64,000 nucleotides of DNA from Ctena decussata (Eukaryota; Mollusca; Bivalvia; Lucinida; Lucinidae). The translations under genes were made by a program, and so were the position numbers. Positions within the stretch are counted from its first letter, which is position 1; each line of letters starts with the position of its first letter. Below, piece by piece: positions 29,001 to 41,000 of this stretch. The stretch is from positions 61,817,737 through 61,881,736 of the forward strand of contig OZ022505.1 of assembly GCA_963989385.1 (NCBI GenBank). The letters are read 5' to 3'. The notes under the pieces are model-generated. The model did no database searches. It saw nothing but the letters and a program-made list of their open reading frames with translations, and was not told where the DNA came from.

Positions 29001-32000
29001 CTTCAATTAACATGATATTATATTTACCAATGAATTGACATGATAACACTTGCTATTTTTTGCTGAAAAAATGTGAGGAGCTTTTGCACTGCAAAGCGCC
29101 TCGCATTTTTTTTTCAGCAATACTTTTTTTTATTTTCCTTGGAATGATCATTGATTGTATTTCTTTATTTTCCTTGGAATGATCCTTGATTGATTTTTTT
29201 TTATTTTCCTTGGAATGATCATTGATTGTATTTTTTTATTTTCCTTGGAATGATCCTTGATTGAATTTTTTTATTTTCCTTGGTATGATCCTTGATTGAA
29301 TTTTTTTATTTTACTTGGTATGATCCTTGATTGTTTTTTTTTTTAATTTTTACTGCTCAGGTCTGAAAAAAAGAGATTATTTTGAAGCTATTATTAAATA
29401 AAGGAAGGCATAATCTGAAATTCTATCTAGCTGCTACCTCAAGATAATGGACAATACCTATCGTAAGTTGGCACAGCTTGCCTCATTACCATGTCAAAAT
29501 AACTTCTCAATGTGTATGGGTACACCTCTTTTTTTTCTACCATTTTTTCACAGGGATACAACTTTTGTGGCTTCCTGTTTGTTTCCCTGGGCAAGAAATC
29601 CTTCCAGAATGAAGTCTACTCTTAAAAGAAAGAATTTGCTCCCTGGGAGCCAATCCTTTCTTTTAAAGTTGACCCCTCATTGGTAAGGGCAGCAAAAGTG
29701 AAAATGACAGAATTGCTTCCCCTGAAAGTGTACACATTTGCCGTAGTCAAAACTTCCAATTGTGGGTGCCAACACACAAAGACACTGGGTGAGCTAAAAA
29801 TAAGATTTTGTGTTTGGGGCTACTAACCTTGGTATTTGCGGCTATCCAATTGGATGTTTCACTATCGTCATCACATTTCTTTATCCATTTTCTTAAATAT
29901 CTACATCGCACAGGGTCGTGCCAATTTTCTCCGCACCCAAAACTGAAATATGAATTTATTTCTTCATCCATTTCCTTAAAAATTGCATCTTACAAGGTTA
30001 TGCCATTTTTTCTCCAAACAATACATTGAACCAAACATTTATTCCTCTATCCATTTCTATGAATATCTACATCTAGCAGGGGCATGCCAATTTTTGCAAC
30101 ACTAAAAATTAGAATAACTGTTTACATTTCTAACTTCATCCATTTCTTTAAGTGGCTTGTGCCAAACTTCTCCAAAGCAAAAACTTGAAAACGTTAATTT
30201 CTCTATCCATTTCCATAAATATTGTCATGCTAGTGCTCTCCACAGCCAAAACTGACCTCTTTTATTTTTCATCCACTTTGTTGTGTATCTACATTTTACA
30301 GCATCGTGCCAATTTTCTGCACACCCACAAATGCAATAACTTGTGGAATTACTTTCTCTACTGGTAAGGCATAAAAGTCATGGGTCCATCACCATGTTTT
30401 TCTGCCATTTTTGCCAAGGGATACAACTTTTGTGACTTCCTGTTTGCTCCTCTGATAGGAATAGCCTGTCCATAATAGTGTCTACTCATAAAAAGAAAGA
30501 ATTTGGAGCAAATTCTTACCTACAGAAGGGAGGAATAGTTTCCCAATCCATTTACCCATTCATTTTAATATTTAAATCTGGCCATAGGACACGGATGCCC
30601 CCACATTGTATATGTATTGACAAAATTCATCATTTCTCATCATTTTATTGGTGTACTTTTGACAGGTACATGTATTGGCAAAATTCTATGCATGTCATTT
30701 TTATGATAGGTATTTTCATTCTCAACTTTCTGTTCATGTTTATACATAAATCAAATATCTGTGACGTATTTTGGAAATACTCCAAAGGGTACTGAAGAAT
30801 GAAGACACGAGTTTGGAGAAATAGATGAATGGATGAATGCATTCATGCAAGGACATGTTAACATTGTATACCCATTGCAAATTCTTCTAGTAATACCTAA
30901 TATAACAGTCTCTAGACTATTTATTAAGGTGTATGGGTATACCTCTATGTTTTTCTGCCATGTTTACAAAGCGAGACAGACAACTTTTAAGACTATCTGC
31001 TTGCTTCCCTGGATGACGTAGCCTTCCAAAATGGGATCTACACTTCAAGGAAAGAATTTGCTCCAAGAGGAGCAAATTCTTTCTTTTAAGACTTGTTCCC
31101 AATTTCAAAGGGAGGTAAAAATGAAATCAACAGAGTTGCTCCCACTGTAAGTGTACCCATTCAAGTTGACAGACTATTTGATAGTCAGTTGATGGCAGTT
31201 TACAAGCTAACATAAATTCTGTTGAGGTAACTGATGATAACATGAAGTTATAGTTCTTACCAGAAAGTGTGACCACACTTGCAGGTGACCGGCTTACAGT
31301 CGTAGTGTACTACTTTAACTACATGACCACAGTCTGGAGCAGGGCACCATCGTAGCATTCTGTTACACTGAAAATATCAATAAATAGCTTGTAAACTTAT
31401 TACCAAAAGTTTTATTATCATGAGTAACTCATGGTCAGGATGAAATGTTGCTATCAACAGTACTGTTGTTGTTGAGTTATTGTTTAACAGCCACGGTAAA
31501 CAGCCATGGTCATGCTAGGATGGTCAGTTAACCTAACCACACTATTCCTGGGCAGGCTTAGACCTCCTAAGCGGTTAACCAGTACTAAGTGCACTTACTT
31601 TCACCAGTAACTGACAACTGCTCTACTTGAATCAGCGGAAAGAGAAACGAAAGTAAGTGGCCGGACCGGGTATCGAACCCAGGACCTCTGGCTTACAAGT
31701 CAGGCACCCTACCGACTCCGCTACATGGCCCGGCATCAACAGTTTTGAAGGCAATTACGTTAAACATTACTTGTCCAGCCATTTCTTCATTCTGTGTCTT
31801 GTTAGAAAACAATTTGGAACAACATGGGTTTTCATAGAAAACTGTTATGCCATGACTACAGTACACGCAACATGAAGACATGATCTGACACGCTCTCGCG
31901 AGAAATTTTAATCTTTTCCACAAAAGTTTAGTGGGGTTTTTGCGTGTGAAATGCGTGGGAGATGCGAGACACTCGCGAGATGCGTGACGTTAAACTCGGG

Positions 32001-35000
32001 AGAAAACAATTTCTTTTCACGCGAGACACGCAACTTTCGAGAGAAAAGATTAACTCCATGTAAGCTCAGGTGAGTCATCGGCGCCAAACTTAATCACGCG
32101 TGACGCGTGTTTTTGAGTGGAAAGGATTAACGATTCCTGTCAATTTCAAAGGTCATTATACGTTGTACAGGTAATTCATTTATATTTTTACACTGGGCCT
32201 AAAAAAAAGTTGTGTGATTCCGGTTTCCAACCGACTGGTCTTTTTTGGCGCGTACTCAAAAATTTTTTAGCTGCAAAAATTATGATCGGCAATTTCCGCC
32301 ATTCCGGAAATAACCAAAGGTGCCGAACAAATAGACAGCGTAAACCGCTCACGCTATGACGCGTAAAGTATACCAGTTTGCACACTGTATTTAATACAAT
32401 AGTTAATACTGCACAGGCTGATCCTAATATTTACTATCAACGTATGGAATAAGATTCCTATCACCATTTTGTGCTCTGAGCGGCGTCCTTTGATGTCTCG
32501 ACACGAGACTGACCTATAAACGTGCTGTGTTTACGTATTTCAACAAATGCTACCGTCTTAACATTTTATTATGGCGAAGGCCCTGAATGCATTCAGTCTC
32601 CTTTAAATATGAATATGGATATTAGTCCGAATACTTTGAGAATTTTTCCGTGCAGCAGAATCAGTTTCGTTTTTCATATAGATAATGTGATCTTGCCACG
32701 GGGAGTTCGGAATAAAAAAACAAACTTCTCACCTCTTATTTTTCCTTCATTTTGATGCATTTTTAAAATCCAAACACTTTGACTATTGATCCACGACGCA
32801 AATCATATTTTCCATATTTCATGAATTAACTGATTAAGAGGATGCAGCTGTGACGTAATTTTTTAGCTGTCACTCAAACAGGTTTACAAATTTGCATAAT
32901 TCAGAGAGTCATTAAGTGGATGTCATTCACCTCTGAGACTGCCCAGTCGCGTGCGCTTTTAATGGAAACTTGACAGCTCTTACATCAGAAAGTTTATATT
33001 GGTTAAAGTAAACCTTTCGGCACGTGCCACTAGCTGCTATATCTTTGAGTTCAAAAGCTGATCGAAACGCTTTGATCTTTGTGACTGCTTTGACGTGGAT
33101 TGGGCTATTATCGGTGGCGGCTGAGAGAAAATTTTTGTCTGTGTCATCATTCTAGAATTTGAAAGATCTCCGTTTACTACTAACTAACCTATTAACAATA
33201 TTCTTTCAAACATAAGCCTCTCTAATTGACTCGCCACATAACTGCAACAAAATTACGCTGATCATGATTGTTTTTCAACCCATCCTTAATTCGTAAATGT
33301 AAATACCGTAAGGTCAAACAATACTTGCGTTGAGGATGCGATCAATTAGGTTATTCACGCACGCTTACAATGTATTAATTGAACCGTTATCAGCGCCGAA
33401 AAAAAATGCATTGCGAATCATGCCTTTTCTGTAAAGGTATATGTACTTGTATAGGATCTTTCATTTACTGTACCTACCTGGACAAAATTCCACGCGTGAT
33501 GCGAGAAAGTTTCTCGCATACATCATTCTATGAATTTCACGCGAGATGCGAGGAATTTTCTTGCGTGGAACGTGGGGATTTTCAAACATGTGAGGAAGTT
33601 TAGTGTGAAATGCGTGAGAGTTGCGAGAGAATCTCGTGGATTTTAATCCCTTTCTCGCGATTTTAAGTGTCACGCGAGAGCGTGTCAGATCAAGTCTTCA
33701 CGTTGTGTGTACTGTATATAACAGGACTTTTTCATGTATGTATAAATGTCAAGTGTATAAATGCAATAATCTTATAAAAGGAGAGGGCGATAATTAATAC
33801 AAAAGGACAAAATCAATATATAACAGAGCTCCAGATAAGAAGGAGTAACGAGGATAATTCAGAGATAATTTTTCCTATTTCTCCTATTTCTCAATGAAAA
33901 CATACATTGTGACCCCTCATTAGAACCGCCTCGCTGAGACGGTTCTAATGAGGGGTCACAAAGTATGTTTTTATGGAAAATTAAGGATAATTATCCCTAA
34001 ATTATCCCTTCTACCCATTCTTATCTGGACCACTGATAAAAGGATATGAAGATAATCAATACTTGTATCAGCGCAAGCATCTATCCATACTGAAAATATT
34101 CATTCTTTCCATTGTATATTTCTTGAAGACTGACCTAGCCATTAATTTTCAAATATCCTGACTTTTCTCCCAACTTTTTAAATTCTCTGACCAATCACAA
34201 AATTCCCTGATTCTTTTTCCTAACCTGGAAAAAGCTTCATTTTCCAGATTATTTTCTCTGACTGTGAACATTCCCTGAAGATTCAGTAGATTCAATCAGC
34301 TAACACTACAGATTACAGCACACCAGTTCAAATGAACCACCAGGACAATTTTTGAGTTTTCACATTCTACTGTCACTCCTCATCAGAATTGTCAAAGTAA
34401 AAGAGTTCTGATGAAGAGCTAAACAGAGAGTGAATAAAATTTTCTCAAAATTTTCTTCCAAAGCTCATTTCATCTGAAACTCTCATAAACTTACCTCTAC
34501 AAAACTATTTGTAATAAGGTGCTGATATTTTAATTTAACTTTAGGATCTTTGACTAAATTCCTGCAAGAAAAGGAAGAAATAAAATCATAACTTGACTAA
34601 ATTCCTGCAAGAAAAGGAAGAAATAAAATCATAACACATATATTAACAATTCAGAGATAAATAACTACTTACAACTTAAGAGAAGCTGACTGTAAGGATC
34701 GAGCATTGGATGGAAACTCAAAATTTTGTATTTTGCTAAAATTGTCATGGTTTAAAGCTCTCGGCGAGAGATGAAGATTAGTGAAAAAATTAGTGAAATA
34801 TGTCAAACGGTTCTCGAGATATCTAAGCAATTACTGTTGCCATGGCAACCATTTTTAGGCCGCTCAAATTTTACATATTTTCATGAATTTCAAAGGGAAA
34901 ACGTGTCTGTCCTGAAGCAAGTATCAAATAGTTAACTGGTATGGTGTTTAGGACTAAATGTAATTGTCAGTCTCTGCACCTTCAGAGCATTGACTACTGC

Positions 35001-38000
35001 ACGTTGTTGAAACCATGGCAACTGGAAGTACATATAGTTGGAGGAAAAATAAAATTTGTGAAAATAGCTCTTTTTCAAATCGAGGTTATTGAAAATGGCA
35101 GCCTGACCTGATTATATCATTAACATGTCCTCAAACAGCAACATTAGTACGGTACATAGCAAAAGCAATTAGTTGTAAACTTTCACTGACTACAGATTAA
35201 ATGCACATGCAGAGGGTATCCCTGTCGCATTTACAATTTTACAGAAACAACAGTTTTTTTAGATTTCTTTACCCAATTTCCACACTTTCAGTTTGAATTT
35301 GCTTATTAAACAAATAAAGAGTCGCATTTTTATCCCATCTTTGCAAATAACTGCGTAGAAATGTAGTGTTTGATATTGTTTCTAGGGTTACGATGCATAA
35401 AAATGTGTTACATCAGATCAAAACGACCCTCAACCCATGTAACTAATATACAACTCTTACTTTGCAGTAGAATCGATATTGTTTTAATGTAGTTCAGAAC
35501 TTGGTTTCCGTGTCTCTAATGGTTTTCATTTTTTTTTTTCTAATAAACAGATTTACAGTTGCTGCTTAGATACCCCACCCACTGTATATGCAATAGCAAT
35601 ATCACCGTTTTGTGAAGAGAAAGTGTGTACAAATGTGAAAAAATACGTGATATAGTACTACACGATTAAGAACAATTTTTTTTCTTACCAGTGAATTGTC
35701 GCTGATGTAAACATGGTGTTGAGCGCGAATCGTAGTTTATATCTCGAAGGCGAAGCCTGAGTGAGTTAAGAAAAGCTAAATGTACATGTAAGAAACAAGC
35801 CGAAAAATCACACGCTCAACCAATAATAATTTCATAACAAAATGGACATTTCAAACATTTTTATGGCACCACAAATTAACATTTAAATGGCAGACTGGAA
35901 AACGAAGAGAGTTAATGACAGGTTTGTAGTTTTATGGCCCTTTCAACAGTACTTAGGTCTTGCAACAAGGCATGGGTGATTTTGAAAGACTGTGTGCAAT
36001 GGCACCCCGTGATTGAAAAAAAGAGATTCGAGCAAGGACTGCTAGCTTAGCGCGCAGGCGCTTCCCTCGCTAAGTTACAGAAAAGTGGATGAAATTAGAT
36101 GGGATGAATAAATCACTCATGAGTACTCGTATACCTAAGATGGCACCCCTATCAGGATTACCTAAATTACGCGATTTTCTTGGCTATTCTAGAAGCCCCG
36201 GGTAGCACAGTAGGTTAAGGCCTGGCCTGCTGATCAAGTGGTTCAGAGTTCGAGATCTGTTTGATGCATTAATCTTTCCAACCGCAAATTTGGCTCCACT
36301 GTACAGCTTTTCATACTCATCCCTCGGCACCCCCCCTCACCCCCACACGCACACACTTCCCACCATCCCCCCATCCACATTCCCCAATCGTCCTGATATG
36401 ACTGAAAACTGAAATACTGTTAAAAGGACATAAAATCCAAAGTCATTCATCCATCCATTTTTAGCTGTTCTATGTAGTATGACGATCATTGGTACGTAAC
36501 AGAACATTGCTTAAAATTTCAGTATCCCTCGGTGAATAGACGCTGTAGGCCTTAGTCTACACCACTTTCTGTCCTGAAAAATGCCTCTTCTTGCGTATCA
36601 CCTGCTTCACAGAGGCAATTCATTCAAAAACATTAGTAAATTTATTTATTTCAACATAAAATAAAGATAAGGAAAAAAAATATTGCTGCAAATAAAACGG
36701 TTTTACTCCGTTCTTCTATTCCGTGATTTCTGCAGACGTTTTGCTCGGGACAACTCTTGTCATCAAATGTACCGAATACAACTGCAACTGCAGTCTTGGT
36801 AAAGGGACCTATTTCATAGATAAAAAAAGGTCATGGTGAGCATTGTTGACAGTAATCTTATTCTTTCAAAGATACTATCTTTTATTATTAAAGATCGTGG
36901 ATACTACCTGTAGTGTTCGCAGATTTGTAATCGTCAAGGGAGGTAGATAATATCAGTTTGAATTATCTCCCTTCCTACTATTTTACAGTATTGACACATT
37001 TCAAAGATGGATAACTTTTAAAGTTTTGCGAGTTTACACCTAATTTTTTTACTTTCTTTAACTTCAAACCTTACTCTATCATGCATATATTGCCTTATTG
37101 GCAAATGTGACTGCCATTTTTAGTTATCAGGCGAATAAAACACCAATTTTTCACTCAAAATAGGGTCGATTTTTTCCAGTAAAAGCTCTCCCGTTGATAA
37201 TAAGGGACAGAAAACATTCATATCATGTTATCTTATTACATAGGTATGTATTTTCAAACTATACAAGCAAATAGGAATGGGATAATATTTGTTGTTTGAT
37301 TTTTATTGAGGAAATATTACATACATGTCTCAATATTGATATTTAAAAATGGATTCCTGGTTACCATGGAAACGGCCGAACGTTGACCTCTAAAAACTTG
37401 TGAAATACAAACAAGCATGGTATATATCAATTTCCCAAAATTTGAGCCAAATCCGTAATTTTCGACTTTCCACGTTATTATGGGCCAATGCTCGATGTTT
37501 ACAGTCAGCCTCTCTTAAGTATGGATATCCTGATACTTTATGGGTACACTCTCATACTTTACCACCCTTTTTACAAAGGGGAACGTTTTTGTGATTTCCT
37601 GTTTGCTTCCCCTGCTGACAGAGTTGACCCCATTGAAAAGGGATGCAAAATGAAAATGACAGAGTTGTCTCCCCTGAAAATGCATTCATTCACCTTGAGT
37701 GTATATAAATTTTCTGCTTTCTGTGCAAGAATCAGGCTTCTATGCCATTACCTGAAGGCAAGTTCACATTGCTCCAGAAAAGCCATTCAAGAATATGAAT
37801 TCTGCTAAACCCAATGTCTAGCCTATCTAAGCACTGTAAGAGAAACCAACAAGAGCTTCGCAAGCAGCGCAAAATACGCCCGTTTCAGTGTCATGAAGGA
37901 GTGAGTGACAAAATGAACAAGATTAATTATAGAAGGATGGACAGTCAGACAAACAGGGCCAACAACTCTGTCATTAATGACTGCAATGTTATTAAAACAT

Positions 38001-41000
38001 CTATCACATCAAATACTATTAGTATACCAAAAATCAGTTTCCAGGGTGAAGCAACTCAGAAGGTGAGAAATACCAAAGTCCAACAAGGGAGATAATTCAT
38101 TAACTAGAGTACCATTCTTGGTCATAATATATTCCCTTGACAATATACACATCACCATAAAGTTTTGTTAAAATATTTCCAACGGTTAAGGAGTTACAGA
38201 GTAAAACGGAAATTGAAGCAAGGGCAGATGATTCAGGAAGTAAGTAAGCCAGAGTTGTGGTTCATGCTCATGATACATAGCCCATTAGTATACACATTCC
38301 TACAAAGTTTCAGTAAAACATTTCAAAGGGTTAAGGAGTTATGGAGTGAATGGGGAAATTGGGCTAGCCTAAAAAACCTAATAAAAGGGAGGTTACTTGA
38401 AAATTAAGTAAGAGGGAACAACCATTCTTATATGTGACACACCATCTTGTGATCATGCACATTGCTATAAAGTTCATCAAGATATTCCATATGGTTAATT
38501 AGTTATTGAATGCACAAGATCAGTATACACAAAAATAGCCTAAACTCTAATCAAAGGGATGCAACTCCAAAACAACGAAGGGTAGAGCAACCATTGTTAT
38601 ACATGAGGCATCGTCGGACTCTCATACACATTGTTATGAAGTTTCATCAAGATATCCCTAACAGATATCTAGTTATGGCACGCACATGACTAGTAGGGTA
38701 AAAAATAATCAAAGGGGCATAACTTGGAAACTAAGAAAGGGGGAGTAACCATTCTAGTATGTGACACCTTGCCCCATCCTAATATATATGCCTACAAAAT
38801 TTCATGAAGGTATCTCAAACTGTTTCTGAGATATGGTGCGCACAAGAATGTTGACGGACGGACAGACTGACGGCCATGCCATAATACGTTCGTTTTACCA
38901 AACAGGGGTATAAAAACTATCCCAGAAAACTTGACATAATTTTAAACTGACAATGCCAATGATGCTAGAACATTAACAATTCTCTTGCTGAATTTAATGT
39001 CCAACTGACCCTCATATATATTAACCCTTAGCCCACTGTTCACAGCAACTGCCATTCTGGAGAGGTAGGCAAACTTGAGAGACTACCAAGATCATTAGAA
39101 ATCAAGTACACCCCACCAGATGGTGTTTTCCCACTGAGAAGGAAATCAACATTTTACTGACACTGCTGGATGTAGGTTTTTAACCCCGCAATAAAATTGT
39201 AAAAATCTATGCATTTTAATATCAGCTTTTCAGGGGACATTTTCATTTTAGCTGATGGTTGATCTCATTTTTCTGGAAACAGGACCTGATCCAGCTGATA
39301 AATGTTTAGCAAGAACACTGGTGCCAAGGCATGCAATCAAAGCAAATAACCTGGAATTCCTTTCGTTCTTTTTATAAGTATCTTAAATGGTTCCTCCTTC
39401 AGATCCCCTGACCTCATTATCTGGAACCACCTTAACCCCACCTACCTCTCCCCAATCTCTCATCAGAGCTCTAGACACGGGAGAGTATTTGATGATAATT
39501 AAGGATAAACTTTTTTTCTCATCCAAACCATATGTTGTCACCCCTCATCTGAACCGTCTTGTTGAGACGGTTCAGATGAGAGGTCACAACACGTTTTTAT
39601 GCAGAATTAACAAAAATTATCCCTAATTATCCCCAAATACTCCCTCTTATCTAGAGCTCTGTCACACATAATTAAATTTGGCACTTACATAACAGTAACA
39701 TCATCTACTAGTATATCACAACCATAGGCAGCACAGGATATCGTCTGGCCCATACCCTCGTCTATAATTTTGGACGTGAGATAGTCAGCCCAACATAGAG
39801 AACAAAATTTGTGACCACACTCTAACCCTGTCATATCCTAGAAAAGATTATTTTCGATATCAAGACAACCTTTAAGCTGACCTTGGTAATTCTGGGTCCA
39901 CACATTTTGTGAATCCATTTCTAAACAGATATGATTTTGTGAATAATGGAGACCCTGATCGGACTGCTCCTTCTTACCCACTGCTTTAGAAAAAACTGAG
40001 TAACATGGAAAATTAAGGGATTTTTTTTTCTTATTTTTCAACAAAAACATATGTTGTGACCCCTCATTAGAACCGATTGATTCTATTGATGGGTCACAAA
40101 ATATGTCTGTATGGAGATATCATTCCTAAATTATCCCTGTTACCTCTTCTTAATATCTGGAGCCCTGTTACCAGGATCAACAATATTGGCCATTGTATTA
40201 AATATTTTTCCAGTAAAATTTATCCTCAGACTGTGAGCATACGTCTGGCAGATATAGCAGTAAATTCCATAGGAAAAATAAACAGATTTAAGAATGAGTA
40301 CACCTCCATGTTAGTCCACCATTTTTTGAAGGATTCCTGTTGGCTTCTGTGGACAAAACCTTTCAAACCAGAGGGCCAATGGCCCTATATCGCTCACCTG
40401 AGCACTGAGGTTACAGCAACAAAACACCATGCACAACAGCAATAAAAAGCACCATTTATGTGGAGGATAATATCACAAATATTTATGAAAAAAAGCTTTA
40501 TCCCCAAGTAATGGCTTCTCAGAAGAAGATCTTTGGCTGCAATGGCAACCAATCAAAATCAGGTATTTGGGAAATATTCATATGGCTGGTAGAGGACTAC
40601 TCCAGGAACATTTCTGTAAAGTTTTGTCAAAATATCTGCAGTAACACAGAAATAAATAGCAAATGTCCACTTTCCCCATTATAAGTCTATGGAAACTTTA
40701 AGTTGCGATAGCAACGAATTCACATGGGCAATGATAATATAAAACATATTTTAGGTAGAGGCTAATGTTATCAATATGTACGCTAAGTATCAGCTTCATC
40801 CCCCTCATGGCTTCATTTTTCCCATAATAAGTGAATGGAAACTATAAGTTGCCATCGCAACCAAAGTTCTTATGGGATTGGAAGAAAAAGAATAAAATTT
40901 ATGTAGAGGCTACTGTCATCAACACATCTGCACAATATCAGCTTCATCCCCCATATGGCTTCTGAGCAGATTTTTTTTTTTTTTTTTCGAAAATTTACCC

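Larger units (their letters stand above)
34680..37514. mobile_element. 2.8-kb TIR element with TTAA target duplication, non-autonomous
   Basis: TTAA at 34676-34679 and 37515-37518. Ends GAGAAGCTGACTGTAAGGAT and, inverted from the right, GAGAGGCTGACTGTAAACAT, both followed by CGAGCATTGG (about 27 of 30 matches). TTAA fits Kolobok- or piggyBac-type transposases; the ends lack piggyBac's CCC start. The interior has no transposase frame and holds an RFX-box-like GTTGCCATGGCAAC (34836) and nested SINE heads at about 35985-36085 and 36195-36450. Confidence 0.75.

Noticed and set aside
32117..32385. Possible THAP or transposase domain in the TA-flanked element
   Set aside because: A WKP-like segment is visible but the required Cys/His spacing is absent.
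36195..36260. tRNA genes at the A/B-box sequences (also 31680, 48890, 49930, 59690)
   Set aside because: No complete cloverleaf with a matching acceptor stem, and each is followed by a SINE body and tail.
37814..38095. Basic 93-codon frame
   Set aside because: Colinear with the head of a repeat that has a paralogue at 42646.
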